From Symbiodinium microadriaticum (taxonomy: Eukaryota > Sar > Dinophyceae > Suessiales > Symbiodiniaceae): a stretch of DNA of 64,000 nucleotides. Both the position numbers and the translations under genes were made by a program. Below the pieces are notes generated by a model. That model did no database searches and had not been told where the DNA came from. It saw nothing but the letters and a program-made list of their open reading frames with translations. Each line of letters begins with the position of its first letter. Within the stretch, counting starts at the first letter, position 1. The stretch is taken from assembly GCA_001939145.1 (NCBI GenBank), contig LSRX01000136.1, forward strand, positions 729,179 through 793,178, given 5' to 3'. Below, piece after piece: positions 47,341 through 58,959 of this stretch.

Positions 47341-48290
47341 TTAGCACTCGCAGCCGAGCACCTCCTCCCGGAGCCTTTCCAAGAGCTCCTGGAGGTCAAG
47401 CGTGCGGTTGGGAAACACTGTTCTATATGATATGCTGGACTGGAATGTATGCAGCTTCCCAATGCAGTAAGCGCGTCTCAGCGGACCAAGCATAGTTTCC
47501 CACAATGTGTGAGCTGTTGCATGCTGCAACTACAGCATGAGCAGCCAAGAGCAGCATCCACATCCCGGAAAGCGTAACATGCAAGGGTGGTCCAGATCAA
47601 AAAGGAGTTCGCCACAACCCAGGGATGCGTAGTGCAGGCCTGCAGATGCGAAAGTGACTACTTGCATCATTCGAAAGAGTAGCTCCCAAAAGAACTCAAC
47701 AGGCTGCCGGCCTTCTGGACCCCACCACTCCGTCTTTGTACGGACCTCATCACCGCTTTTGGCATGCAGTGGCCGAGACATTGAACATCTAAAAATCTTC
47801 TCCCCGAAGAAGTGCTTCCTCAACCGAGGCTCGCACTGCGTCCCGTACGCTCGCGACCTCCGAACGTCTTTCGTGCGCAGAGCAATTTGGATTGCTGTAG
47901 CCTTTAGCGTCTCGATTGATACCGCATCTTGTATGGCTCTTCAAGAGACGTACAACAAGACTTGTCCTGTTGGGAGTTGAGGGCACTGAGGGCACGAAGC
48001 TTGCAGTTTCAGCCAGCATTCCAGCTACATGTCGAAAGGATCGGATCCGATTTTCCCTAGGCTCTGGCTACGAAGTCCCGGAAGCCGGTGCGAACCTGGC
48101 GAATACATGCATTCTGCGCCATTCTGTGCTGCGATCAAGACGAGACACACAGCCAAACCTGCAAGACGCTCCAAGTCGTCATTGCAGTTGCGACGGCAAA
48201 AGGCGCCGTACGACGGCTGTGGTGCCTCTGGGTATCGGAGGCGATGGGCCATGCAGTTCGAATGGCCACACCTCAGCAACGAACGACGAT
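47341..48290 (-). CDS. Unassigned gene with verified last exon
   Basis: Last exon 47439-47341 reads SSISYRTVFPNRTLDLQELL then ERLREEVLGCEC and TAA. It follows acceptor CATTCCAG. The exon before it, about 47788-47662, reads GDEVRTKTEWWGPEGRQPVE then FFWELLFRMMQ, with a CAA|GTAGTC donor, and joins in phase 0. Further upstream, about 47880-47790 reads SEVASVRDAVRASVEEALLR, and about 48190-48060 (AGLAVCLVLIAAQNGAECMY) holds a hydrophobic span. The product is mostly helical. No domain recognised. Confidence 0.5.
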
Positions 48291-48299
48291 GACTTTTCA

Positions 48300-49385
48300 C
48301 TGTCACCAGTACGGTGACAAGTAGCGCTCAAGTAGGCAACTGAATGGCCAACTTAGGACTACACGCACCGGTCAACAGGGCTAGACAGACATAGATTCCG
48401 ATGAAGAGCACAGCACGAACCGGACCAGGTCTGTCATCGTGCCAGGCCAGACACCAACTCTGCCTGTGACTTGTCGTGTCGTTCTCTAGCCTCTACTGGT
48501 AGCATGTCTAAACACAGGACAGACGCGGAGAGCTTCGCGCATCGAGGTTTCCAATGTGTGCATAAACGCACCATGCCGACCAGGAAGGCACCCCCAGGTA
48601 TACAGCTACACCCGAAGATCAGCAGTGATCAGCAAGACAGCCCTGTGCCCCAAGCTCACCCAGTCCACTGAAGGGCGTCATCGGCCCAACGTGTCGGATG
48701 ACCTGCCGAACAGCGCCGAGATGCGCCGAGTGCCGAGTGTAAGAGCCCCGAGAAGAGTGCAGTGGCAGCGGCGGGGTCTGTCGCAAGTCTTCGAGGAGCC
48801 GGCCCCGCCACAGTCGGCAAGCTCCATGGCGACCTTGCCAACCTCAGAGAAGCCGGGAACCAGCCGGATGTTTCACGCCGCACAGAAGCAACAGGAGGCC
48901 CGGCGAGCTGGTGCATTGCGATTCGAACCTGGCAGAAGCACTGCTGCTTGACATATCCACGCAAATCTACCGTTTCCTTGCCAGGAAGCCGAATGAAACT
49001 GCAGAAACTCGTTAAATGGTTAGCGCACTCAGCACACCCATACACGTGTTTCATGCCCGGGTTCCGACCCTATTTTTGCTCAAGTCGTTGGTCTTCATTG
49101 GGTTTTCGTGGCAATGTCTCAGCGGCCCATCGGGCCAAGCAAGTGCCGACACCGCATTCGCCTGTCTTCCTCTCGCCAGCGGTCGCACGTAGTCGGCAGC
49201 TACCAAGTTACCCACGAACCATCTACCGTGCTCACCTTGTCCCGACTTCCACAGATCTTGGCCACACGGGCTGCCTTTCCGCGGCAGAAGCGGAAGGGCC
49301 TGTGCAGGTGAAACATGAAATAAAGCTCAAGGGTGTTCTAAGAAAAAGCCTGGTTTCTGACTGGAGCATTTCCGGAGCCGTCGGT
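48300..49385. other. No gene firmly recognised
   Basis: A plus-strand frame of 213 codons (48762-49403) overlaps here, with a plausible last part (SAAEAEGPVQVKHEIKLKGV). However, base-level splice evidence is lacking and the minus strand is also open. A degenerate tRNA-like A and B box pair lies at 49013-49070. Confidence 0.3.
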
Positions 49386-50003
49386 TCAGCAGTTGGAATC
49401 TGAAAAGGTGCAATATGGCTTAGGTGCCAGAGTCAGAGTGTCAATGACCTTGGATAGCAGTGAGCTCCATGACTGCAGTGGAGATAAAGTCTGAGACTGG
49501 ACCACCTGAACTCCTCTTTTGTGGATTCGGGTCTCTTCAGATACAGTATACGCTTTTTTGAAGCAGGGCTTTAAAGCTATGCCTGCCCTCCATGTGTTGA
49601 TTGCTAGATCCTTCTGTTCCATTACCTGCAGCTGGCGCGTCTCGCCCCATGCCCGCCTGCCCTCACCGGAGAAGTCAAAGTCAGCATCTGCACCGTCCTG
49701 ACGGAAACCGCACAAGGTAATTCTCGTGGAGGTCGTAGTGTCGCAGATGCGACAGCCCAAAGGTCGAAAGTGCGTGCCGTGTTGCCACCACATTTTAGCG
49801 TGAGACTGCGAATCGCTCACGACTGCCATGGAACAACGAACACCCCCTAGCCCGAGCAAACTCTGCGAGCAAGAAAGCCGAGGCCATGACTGGGATGTCT
49901 CGACCCGGCTGAGCTGCCTGGATGCATGGAAAGCCAACTGGAGAAGCTTTTGGCTGGTAAGATGCCAAGAAGCCGAGAAAGTACTAGCCGGGCACAACTG
50001 CAC
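49386..50003 (-). CDS. Long minus-strand open frame, 205 codons
   Basis: The longest uninterrupted minus-strand frame with credible composition. It reads CRICDTTTSTRITLCGFRQD, then GADADFDFSGEGRRAWGETR, LQVMEQKDLAINTWRAGIAL and LLSKVIDTLTLAPKPYCTFS before the stop. The first third may be intron. Cys-x2-Cys at the start could bind metal. Not recognised as a family. Confidence 0.4.
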   Translation of the reverse strand: MQLCPASTFSASWHLTSQKLLQLAFHASRQLSRVETSQSWPRLSCSQSLLGLGGVRCSMAVVSDSQSHAKMWWQHGTHFRPLGCRICDTTTSTRITLCGFRQDGADADFDFSGEGRRAWGETRQLQVMEQKDLAINTWRAGIALKPCFKKAYTVSEETRIHKRGVQVVQSQTLSPLQSWSSLLSKVIDTLTLAPKPYCTFSDSNC

Positions 50004-50394
50004 GAAGCCAAACGCCTACCAAGTACCCACGTCTCTTGCTCCTTCCCCCAGCCTGCAATTCCAAAAGCCTGCGGATTGACACGAATTGCTTCAAGTCTGT
50101 ACTGAGATTGTAGCAGACCGGAAGTGATCCACGATCTCCACCTGCTGTGTCGAGCACCGAAGAGCTTTCGGGTGCTGCTTGACACTACGAGCGTTAACAT
50201 GCAATGGCACACATGGCCCCGTGTTGCATGCGGGCTGCGTGACAAAAGGGGGTGGTGCTACAGTACATACTTGGGATTCCCCCCTGCGATATTTCCAAAA
50301 TTGGGCACAGAACGGATTGGGGGATTCGACAAAAGGTGCTGATCAAAGCGAATCTCTTGAAGGGGCTGGACACCCAGCCTGTGACGCGACATAC

Positions 50395-52431
50395 CTGTTA
50401 TTGAGCTTCGAAGCATCAGAACCAACAAACGATGTGAACTCTTGACCCCGAGAAAGAAAAGTCGAGTCAAGGGTCTCAGAAAATGCACGTAGACTCTCTG
50501 CACCTTCTCCTCCACAGGCGGCAGTGTTCGATCGTAGTTCCATCCTGGAGCTGCTTCGGATGGCTTCCAGGAAAACTAAGGTCCGAACTCGCTCCATGAG
50601 CCTGTATTTTCCATTTCCAACCCATTATTTTCTCGGGTGCGTCTTTTNNNNNNNNNNNNNNNNNNNNNNNNNNNNNNNNNNNNGGGGGGGGGGCCAAAGC
50701 TGGGCGGCGTAGCGAACGTGTCGGGAGAACTCTTGCTTGGCTGGCAACTTGGCTGGTCATTTCTCAGATCAACAGGCTCTACAGCACTTCGGCCCCCGGC
50801 GATGCTTCGGATTTGAAAGCACGGCGAAAGCTTCGTTGAGTTGTACCTCGGTGACAGCTTCAGCTTCTGAGCCATGTAGAGCGCTGCAACATCTTGTGAT
50901 GCGGAACCGCAGCGATTGAGAGTTGGTTTCGTGAGTTGCCGGTCGCAGAAAACAACATTTACAACGTCGCTGGAGTGGTCGCAAGCTCAGAGTTCAGGTA
51001 AGACGTAGACATAATAAACTCATGCCTAGTAGTGTTGGTATGCGGGAATGAGCTATGCTACCGGGCCTACGCAAGTGAGCCACTGCAAGCCCATCTGCAA
51101 AGCTACGACTTCCGGAAACAAAGTCCGAAGCCAACACAGAATTCAAGCAAAGTCCAGGCTGCCATGGACCGCTCCATCGCAGCGCGTGTGGCTCGATCAG
51201 CCTGCACGGCCTGTCAAGAGTCTTTGGAGGTGCTTCTTTTCGGCCTGTCGCAAGTAAGCATGGCAGCTGGTCCCAACCAATCGCAGGCACAATGCCCTTG
51301 AAGTCCAATGTGTGCTCTAGTGACTCTAGTGGCCCCCGTTCTTCTGCAAATTCATGTTGAGTACGGACTCGTGGGCGACAGTAGCCAAGTCACGATAGTC
51401 GATAGACTTGACATGAGAGCGCGTAGTCAGCCTTGTCTGGATGGTACCGGCTGGAAAGCACCTTGGCTGAGCTAGTTCAATCTTGCCTCAACCAGCAACC
51501 GTCTGGGACGTAAGCGTTGGGCCCTCGATCATGTGGACGCACTGCTTCTACTACGAGCGCGCGACCCAGCACGAGTCGACAGTGCTCTCCGAGGTGCCTA
51601 CTCTATCAGCTTCCAATTTCTCGGGCAAAGGGGATTCAAGCTCAGGGAAGAATAGGAACCCGAGGCGGGAAACATCGCCTATGATGAGGGCATGCGCCAT
51701 GTTTAGCAGCTTCTGTTCCGCCCCCCGAGATCGCTTACGCAAGACTCCTAAAACAGCATGTTCTTTCGAGAGTTCGAGCTTCACGGCTGTTGGTCTGGAG
51801 CCTAGGATTTAGGGATTTACCAGATTTAGGGATGTATCACTGCTGCAGGAGTCATCAATGTGCATGTTCTGCAGAATGAGGCTTTTTGGTAGTCTGTCCT
51901 GCATGAGTTGCTAGGCCGTAAGCCGGCATGGAGCGTTCACGACAGTGCCACAGTGCCACATGGGAGGTCCTATACCCTTCTCGGGAGAAGCCCCAAACTC
52001 CTCCAAGCTCGAAGCGAACTGAGTCTGTGGCCTTGTACGCCCGCTCGATGTCTTCCGGTGTGGCGTTCCTTGCCAGGCCAAGGACCTGCTTCGTGGCTTG
52101 CGGCAAGGGCTGCAAAGAACCAACTACTGCAGCATTACATTTTGGAGTCAGTACTACTCTCACCGGATATGCTTGTTTCTGGAGAACGCAAACATCCCTG
52201 GACGGCTGAGTGCTGAGCTGTGTAGTGGGTCATGGCTGGCCTTGGCCAAGACAAAATCCGATACGTCACCCGAAGCTAAGCACTCTCAGAGCCTCGCTCA
52301 TGCAGTAGCATCTTGTGTTTTCGGAGAAGTTCACGGCTGCGCTGCTCGTGCTCCTCGTGCTCCTGCCAGTTCAGGCGGCCGAACGTCGCAGGCACCGCAA
52401 CTCCGGTTCCAAATGCGGCCGACAGATCCAT
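50395..52431 (-). CDS. J-domain (DnaJ-type) co-chaperone 1
   Basis: Exons: 52431-52304 (ATG; MDLSAAFGTGVAVPATFGRL, then HEEHEQRSRELLRKHKML); 52109-52032 (KQVLGLARNATPEDIERAYK, J helices I-II, after a TTTGCAG acceptor and before an AG|GCC donor); 51461-~51415 (VLSSRYHPDKADYA, with the HPD motif); about 50875-50790 (EVQLNEAFAVLSNPKHR, helices III-IV); 50544-50395 (AESLRAFSETLDSTFLSRGQ, with a CAG|GTATGT donor). Joining exons 2 and 3 in phase 0 gives AYKVLSSRYHPDK, exactly the usual spacing, so the J-domain is intact. It should stimulate an Hsp70 ATPase. The N gap at 50648-50683 falls in the intron after the J-domain. The join from exon 1 to exon 2 is not in phase as drawn, so a small exon may be missing. 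The 3' end is not found. Confidence 0.8.
50648..50683. other. Assembly gap
   Basis: 36 N followed by a run of ten G. Length is probably nominal. Confidence 0.99.
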
Positions 52432-52439
52432 CGAAATCC

Positions 52440-53157
52440 CGGGGGATGGCCTACTACATGTTGCTTCGTATTGCAACCGCACCCCTCAGCCCAAAGTGAC
52501 CGAAAAATACAGCTAAGCCAACCTTTGCATTGCTTTCTGTCTCGTCAAGCCTTGTCTTGGGCTCTCAGCTGCTCTGCTTGTTGTAGGCGCTGCCGCCTCC
52601 TTGGCTTCCCAGTCGAGAGCAATGTCGCATTGGTCTCGTTTGAGGCATGGGGAGGCAGTTAAAACAGCAACTCAACAACAAAGAGCCCCGCAAACTGCCC
52701 AAAGCAACGGAAGGAAGTTGGGCGACCCGAAGCCGTGTGCCACTAGTTCAGGCTGAACGTAACCAAGCAGCTGTTCGGGAGTCTCGCGCCGCTTCCCTGT
52801 TCAAGAAAGGAAGCAATTCATCAGACTCGCAAAGCCGCTACCTTGACGAGTCTTTCAAGACCATTTTCCGAGCTAGAATCCGACAGCGGAGAGGTTCGAA
52901 TCCTGCCTCTGTCATCTGTGCCCTTCCAAGGCTCATCTGACTCTTCTGCAACTTCATCCTGCTGAGGGTACAGCTTCGATATGCTTCGATGCTATGGCAA
53001 GGTCGTTTCGGCCCAATGCAAGCCGCCCTGCGTGAATGGTTCCGAACGTGTCTCGAGTCCGAGCTTGACATGCTGTGGAATGCCAAGTGCCAGTATCATG
53101 CCTGTTGAATATTGCAGGTCTCGCGCGGGACGTTCTGCCTCATCTAGGTCGTCTAAA
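52440..53157. other. No gene firmly recognised
   Basis: A plus-strand frame of 97 codons (52647-52940) is basic (KQQLNNKEPRKLPKATEGSW) without splice support. A perfect pol III B-box word lies at 52893-52903. Confidence 0.3.
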
Positions 53158-53652
53158 TCATCTAGGCCTCAGTAAGGCTGGCGCTCCCCCCACAACAGTG
53201 TTGAGCACGTTGAGCGCCACGCGATCTTCTGCCCGAAACTTCGACGGCGCCCGCTCGAGCAAAACCTGCTGCATCGCCATTGACACGGGCTGCATGCTCT
53301 GCAGTCACTGTTCGATCTTTGCCCCTAGTGATTTGGTCATGTCGTTCAGCGTTATACCGAATTCAATGCCAATTCGGTGTAGTTTATTCGCCAAGGCCCT
53401 GGCTGAAGAACTCTTGAAGTCCACGCAGCCGTCATGAACCAAGTCAGATGAACAAAACAATGCTTGCCCAATGTCGGGTGACGATTCTGCATGCTTTGGT
53501 GGGTTGGTTGCCACATATTGGCTGTTCGCCAGGTCCGCCTTCTTCCCACCCACCTCCTTGGGCAGGAACCGGTCGCCGATCTGCCAAGTGACCCCAGACA
53601 GACGGGACCGTTGCAGATGCACCGCGAAAGACAGGTCGTGAACTCCAGACAT
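53158..53652 (-). CDS. Unassigned protein with an in-frame TGA
   Basis: ATG at 53652 opens MSGVHDLSFAVHLQRSRLSG and runs 115 codons to SLGAKIEQ, then TGA at 53305-53307. The same frame then continues open for another 48 codons with strongly coding character (SMQPVSMAMQQVLLERAPSK, then FRAEDRVALNVLNTVVGGAP) to a second TGA at 53158-53160. The two halves look like one helical protein. No family recognised. The internal TGA may be the real stop, a splice artefact, a recent mutation or a recoded codon. Confidence 0.5.
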
Positions 53653-53659
53653 TGTGCAT

Positions 53660-54775
53660 GACTACCCGATCATCGCCCTATCGACCTATGTGGTTCCAGT
53701 AGCAGCACTGCCAAGCGGGAGAGCGAGTCCTAATTGGAGAGGACGACCAACCCAACAAAAAACGGGAGCACCACGGCGTGTGGCCTGTATCCATCCATCT
53801 CCGGTGTCCTGACGTCTAGGCAGCAAGACTTCGCACGATGGCTTTGTCTTTGGACTGAGGAAGCAAGCCTCGACATGTATTCCGTCGGAATAGTTTGCAG
53901 AATTCTCGAAGGGGCATGGAGGGTTATCGTGCGTGAGGACTCCTCGGTGTGATGTTCGTTGGCCGTCGGGTTCGGCTTCATTGCTGCACCCTTTTCTCCT
54001 GGCTCACATGCCTCCGAATGCCTCCCCTCCTCCACACAGTGACAGTGATGCCGCCTCGCCATATTTCTACTTCCGCAGGATTCCGCAAGGTCGGGCTGAC
54101 TGTCATACACTACAATATCTTGTAACCTGATTGCTTGGTGCAGCTTCTCCGTCTTTCTTCACAAGCATCACTGCATACCCAGTCTACCTAACAGAAGAAC
54201 GAGCAAGAACTGATGTTTGCTACGATGGTAACATGCATTGGTGGCTGCTGAAACTTCCAAAACCGGCCCCGGGATGCATGGAAACTGTGTGCGTTTCAAA
54301 TCTGACCGTTTAGGCTACGAGTATCTCGTCGGATGCTGCAGGCCCACACTGCATCGTTGTGCTGTCCTCCCCCGTGACGATGCACCCCCACTGTGCCACA
54401 GGCCGCACGTCATCTCCTGAGCGCGAGGAAGCCCGAAATCTTCGGCCAGAACCGCTCGCTTGCCCTCGCAGGTGTTGATAGGTTCCAGAATACTATCTTC
54501 GGCTGCCAGCTAGAATTCCTCTAAAGTCATCTCATCCGCAATCGACAGACAAACGGACAGTCGGGCAGACAAACAGACAGACACCCACACGCAACGATGT
54601 CATTTAATCATATGAAAACAACCAAAGTTCCAAGGCCAGGGCTATCGTTCAGCTGCTGGCTAAATCGGAAAGCTACGCCTTGGCTCCGGCCAAGTGTTTG
54701 CACTTCTGCTGCACCGATCAAAAAAGATGCAGGAACAGTTTGATGACATGAAAACCCAGCCTGGAGCCTCCGCTT
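53660..54775. other. No gene firmly recognised
   Basis: A minus-strand frame of 126 codons (53730-54110) and plus-strand frames at 54131-54420 are weakly protein-like. Short GACAGACAAACAGACAG-like simple sequence is at 54543-54582. Confidence 0.3.
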
Positions 54776-54779
54776 GAAG

Positions 54780-55231
54780 GTCCGAGTTGTCCACCTGAGC
54801 ACAGCTGAATACACATTTCTCGCTCGCAATCTTCACCCAATCCTGCCGATACTACTTTGGCAAATCTGGCATTCGCAGAGCCGAGATTGTCACGACATAC
54901 TCCTTGTACGCGCGTCGCCGAGCCTTCCCATCGCAGAAGCCAGTTCAGGTGCAAGGAGGTGCTTCGAGGAGGATTTCCCTGGTGAGCGTGAGAACTCCTG
55001 AAGTGGGAGCTCCAGGGCCTGCGATGGTCGGATGAACTCCTCTTCAAAGATGGTATCCTCCGGCAGTGTGTACCTGCGTGTCAAACCCGCTTTGGAGCTC
55101 AGGGGGCCTCGAAAGCCGCAAAGCAGGAAACTCAGGAAACCAGCGGTCTGAGCCGAAGACTGGCCGTAGTCGATGCAGTCCTGTGCACATCTGTGCACTC
55201 GTGAGCTGGAGGCAAGAAGTGGTCTGATCAA
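54780..55231 (-). CDS. Unassigned minus-strand exons
   Basis: 55231-~54910 reads SRVHRCAQDCIDYGQSSAQT, then LTRRYTLPEDTIFEEEFIRP and SQALELPLQEFSRSPGKSSS. A possible donor is CGC|GTACAAGG at 54910. About 54890-54790 in another frame reads DNLGSANARFAKVVSAGLGE then DCEREMCIQLC. Both are protein-like. Family unknown. Confidence 0.45.
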
Positions 55232-55324
55232 CGCGGCATGCCAAACAGTCGGAGTTTCACCCTGACTATAGGCAATAATCAGACAAGACCCTGCTATACT
55301 CTGCTAGCTAGACTTCAGAGATCT

Positions 55325-55920
55325 TCAGAGACATCGACAACCATATCCAGTCGTTGTGTGATCTGGCCTCGTCCTCGTTGTCTTCTTCGGCGCCTGGACA
55401 TTGCGGGCTGTGCATGGAAACGAGGGAGACTGACAGAGTGCGTGCTTCAACTGCTGGCCTGCACCAAAGTACTCAAGGGCATACGGCGACTGGAACCTGG
55501 TTGTCTCGCATGTGCTCAGGCTTTGAATCCGAAATAGATGGAGTCCGCAGCCATCTTTGTGGAAGTTAATCGCCATGCAGCAGTGCGGCTTTGCAGATGA
55601 CACGCATGCACAACGAATTTGGGTTGCGAAGTTTGGAGTCACTGTGCCAAGCAAGGCAAGCCCAGGCACGGGCCGCGGCCCTCCCAACACAAAAACCTCT
55701 ATAGTTATGTGCATGTCTTTCAAGCAGTCAGGCCAGAAGAGTGCAGCTGTAGCAGCATATGCCCATTTTTGTCCACGCACGCCGACCACCGCTGGTAAGC
55801 AAGAGCTTTTCACGGCGTGCATGGGCGACGCAGCTGACCGTGGACAGCTGCTGGGCGCTCCGGCTCCTCCTTGCTCCACCTGCTCAGCGGGCGTGAGAGA
55901 TGTGAAAGATACGGGAAAAT
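55325..55920 (-). CDS. Unassigned minus-strand exons
   Basis: About 55895-55770 is open in all three minus frames. The best reads SAQQLSTVSCVAHARREKLL after acceptor GAGCAG. About 55405-55325 reads RGRGQITQRLDMVVDVSEDL before TGA and could be a last exon. Not recognised. Confidence 0.3.
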
Positions 55921-56549
55921 CATGTCCGATCTGCTTTCACAGGATGCAGGCCTCGGGGTGCTCCTTCGCCCTCGCTGCTAGCATCCTCTGTACCCCTCAT
56001 TGGTGCCACGCGATGCTGACTTCTGGAAGCCCCACCGACGGCGCAGGCACTTGGTGCAAACACATCCTGGGCTGCTTGTAACTCAGCAGAAGCCCATATG
56101 TCGGAGTCTCCCCACCATGAGTACCCTGCTAATACTGTCTATCGTCGTCATGTTCACAACTAGACCCTTGTGCAGGACCTGTATGCACCGTATGTCAAGT
56201 CTCCCCGTTGGCAGGTCGCCGGCGTTTGCGCTGCCTCGCTTGCCACCGCCGCCGCAGCAGCTGTAGAGGGCCCCTACGACGTAGTGAACGTGAGCAACTG
56301 CAGGTGGAGTTGGGCCTCCGTGATCCTCCGTGCCTATCCTCTCTCTCTCTCGCTGCACACCTTTGACAAAAGATAGATCTGTGTTGTATCTAGTAGTACC
56401 CCTCTCCTACGATTTCCGCCCGATGTGCCCTTATTGGGGGAATGAGGAAGTGCTCCCCCAAGTGGACATGGGTGATCCCCCCCCCCCGAAAACACCCTCC
56501 TAAACCCTGACCGACCATGCAGTGAAACCCATTGCATGTCTCACTTGGG

Positions 56550-56924
56550 TCATCCACTCGTTAATCTGCAAACTACACACGCAGGCTGGGCCGCAAGTCG
56601 AAACACCGAGGAGTATGATGCAACACATATCAACGATGCCACAAATACAACACAACAAACTTGACCTTGCCCGGCGTCTCTTCGTTTCTGGTCAGGAGCT
56701 CCACTCCCCCGAGTCAGAAAGGCAAAAATCAAAGCCCTGAATATCCCTACCTCACCTGCCCACCTGACTCTGAACAAAGCCTCGCGCAGCACTGCCTGGC
56801 CTTCCCACACCTCCCCCTCTTCTTCCTTCGGGTCTGAGGGGGTTGCGAATCCCTCGGCCCTTAGGGCCCCCCAGTGTTTGTGGGGCTTTGGAGGCAGTTC
56901 GGGCAGCGGCGGGGACAACTCCAC
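56550..56924 (-). CDS. G+C-rich minus-strand open frame
   Basis: 124 codons open, starting at GTG, so the real start lies upstream or by splicing. It reads ELSPPLPELPPKPHKHWGAL, then KEEEGEVWEGQAVLREALFR. The second half has a hydrophobic stretch (VCCVVFVASLICVASYSSVF). A CT microsatellite (56936-56970) adjoins it. Family unknown. Confidence 0.4.
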   Translation of the reverse strand: MELSPPLPELPPKPHKHWGALRAEGFATPSDPKEEEGEVWEGQAVLREALFRVRWAGEVGIFRALIFAFLTRGSGAPDQKRRDAGQGQVCCVVFVASLICVASYSSVFRLAAQPACVVCRLTSG

Positions 56925-57068
56925 TCCCCCCCCCTCTCTCTCTCTCTCTCTCTCTTTTTCTCTCTCTTCAGAGACCTCAGCTACTTGTCAGAAGATCAGG
57001 GGCCTGCCTCGGCTTTCAAAGCAGATTCTCGGGGCATGAGCACCGAGGATCCTGCTGGGGCAACCATG

Positions 57069-57536
57069 TCACAGTACAAAGGCAGGAATTTTCTTGATAA
57101 CTTCTCGTTGTGTTTCAAAAGCAACTAAGTCTGGCTGGCCCTCTAAACCTTCGACCAAGCTGCTGGACTCAGCCTGTGCTGCAGACTTCGCCATAGCAGC
57201 ACCTGGAAGGCCAAGTTGGCGCGTCGCAACGAGGAAAGCGTCCACCTCAGTGTCCCTTTCCAAGCTCCAGCACCGTCGATTTCTGTCAACGAATGCTGAG
57301 ACCGGCTCCTGCGATGGGAGCTTTTTCACGGCTTCCGTCCTCAAGCAGCAACCATATTTTCGAATGTTGCTCCGATGGAGCTTTCGGAACCATCTCGTGA
57401 GCATGAAGCCTAGCATCAATAGAGGCCATCTCTCGTGCTTCTCGATCTCGACCACATGGCGGCTTTTCATCAGCATGGAAACAGTTGCCTGCACGACGGG
57501 TGGGCTCGTGTCACCAGGACACGACATGGACTGCAA
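57069..57536 (-). CDS. Unassigned minus-strand open frame, 155 codons
   Basis: Reads ATVSMLMKSRHVVEIEKHER, then EAVKKLPSQEPVSAFVDRNR, EVDAFLVATRQLGLPGAAMA and VEGLEGQPDLVAFETQREVI before the stop. The plus strand is open for longer (57094-57891) but with shadow-like composition. Probably two exons read through an in-frame intron. Family unknown. Confidence 0.45.
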   Translation of the reverse strand: MQSMSCPGDTSPPVVQATVSMLMKSRHVVEIEKHERWPLLMLGFMLTRWFRKLHRSNIRKYGCCLRTEAVKKLPSQEPVSAFVDRNRRCWSLERDTEVDAFLVATRQLGLPGAAMAKSAAQAESSSLVEGLEGQPDLVAFETQREVIKKIPAFVL

Positions 57537-57742
57537 CAGGCAGCACGGATCCCTTCACACCCCAATAGGTCGTTTGAGCTGCATGCAGTTCCTTCTCGCA
57601 AGACCCTTCCCACACCTCTGGATCCACCACGGCGGCCGCACTCAAGCACTCTGCACCTGTCGCAGTATTTGCAGAGCTTTCTGTGCTTCCAGCTCGCTGC
57701 CAACCACCCCTGTAAAAGCAAAGCGGGGGTGCAGTCACCGGC

Positions 57743-58959
57743 TCACTGCCCCAGCTGTAGCTGACCTCGCACAACCAGCAGGCCCAAGCGCGTGCCATCG
57801 GGTGCGAACCGAAGATCATCGTCACTCTCCTTCAGGGGTCGAGAGATCTTATCAAAGCCGCCGTTGTGAACCCCAACTTTTCGAACGTTAAAACAGGTGA
57901 CCCCCAAGCTTGTCGGAAGCTTTCGAGATCGACAGGTGTGTTCGGCCCACGGCCACCGTGTGCCACTGAGTGTGGGCATCTTGGGCTCATGCCACAAGGG
58001 GAAAAGCAGGAAAAGTCGATCTGTAAGATTTCTGTAGCACCAAACGAAGCAGCTGGTGGCTCTAGTCTAGACTTTTTCACCTCTTTTATGAAGAACAGAA
58101 ACATGTTTCGGCAGTCTGGCCGGGTCTGGCCCACACCGCAGCTTGTGTCTCATGATCCTCGGTACCGTAGTGCGGATCACAGTCTACTGTAGCACGATTT
58201 GCGCACTCTCCTCGAGCCCGACCAGGAATTCTTCCAAAGACGCCAGAATGTCACGAGGCTGGCCTTGACTTGCCTGGCTCGGCCAGAGATTGGTAGGGCC
58301 AAGGGCAATGCATCATTCGAGAATGGTCCCTAGCACTCCATGACTCTGCCTGAACAACGACGGCGTGGCTTCAATCTTTTTCGATGCCACTGTATCAACT
58401 ATAAAGAAGCGTCTCGATGGACCGCTCTCAGTCGAAATGTCGCAAGTCAGCAGTAGCTCACTAAGACAACCTGCAAAGTGGACAAGCTGGTCAGGCAATG
58501 TTGGCTACTGCGCCTGGGAAGGAACTTGTAAAACCTTGAGCAGGCCATCGGAAAAAACGAGTTCTTGTACAGCCACAGCAGACCTGCCCTGGCCCCACCG
58601 TCCCACCTGTTTGTAGGTGGACAGCTGTGAGCAGAGCCTTCCGCAACGAGACCAGGCCATGGTGACCTCAGTCTCTGAACTCACTCAGGCCAAGCTGCAA
58701 CACCAGCCCTGAATTCACGAACGAATCGGCTCTCGTGCCACTCCCGGCTACGAAAAACAGGCACGATGCCAAGATCCACGACACTTTGGGAATCCCTACT
58801 TTGCAAGTCCCAGCAGCAGCTTGGTGTAGCTTGACGCGGTTCGCCTGGAGCTCGGCTTTGCCTCGGTGCTTTCCGCCAGTTGTCCCTGGTGTCCCAGTTT
58901 TGTAGTGGGTTGCTGGGTCCTAGTACTGCCGCAAGCACCCTAGCCGGAAACTTAATCAC
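57743..58959 (-). CDS. Unassigned minus-strand exon candidates
   Basis: Several stretches read as protein on the minus strand. About 58870-58810 gives ELQANRVKLHQAAAGTCK with an AAA|GTAGGG donor, and about 58790-58690 gives VVDLGIVPVFRSREWHESRF. About 58490-58330 gives HFAGCLSELLLTCDISTESG then RRFFIVDTVASKKIEA, and about 57890-57780 gives GGFDKISRPLKESDDDLRFA. They may be one gene with the frame at 57069-57536. No domain recognised. The plus strand is also open over 57866-58190. Confidence 0.35.

Noticed and set aside
49005..49075. tRNA suggested by AAATGGTTAGCGCA and GGGTTCCGACCC
   Set aside because: The T-loop lacks the conserved A and the stems do not pair. At best a degenerate tRNA-like relic.
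52840..52915. tRNA gene suggested by GGTTCGAATCC and a CTCTGTCA end
   Set aside because: The T-stem pairs in only three of five positions, no A box or D-arm is found, and no matching 5' acceptor strand lies at the right distance.
57094..57891. 265-codon plus-strand ORF as a gene
   Set aside because: Low-quality composition (Ser/Arg/His-rich) opposite a better minus-strand frame.
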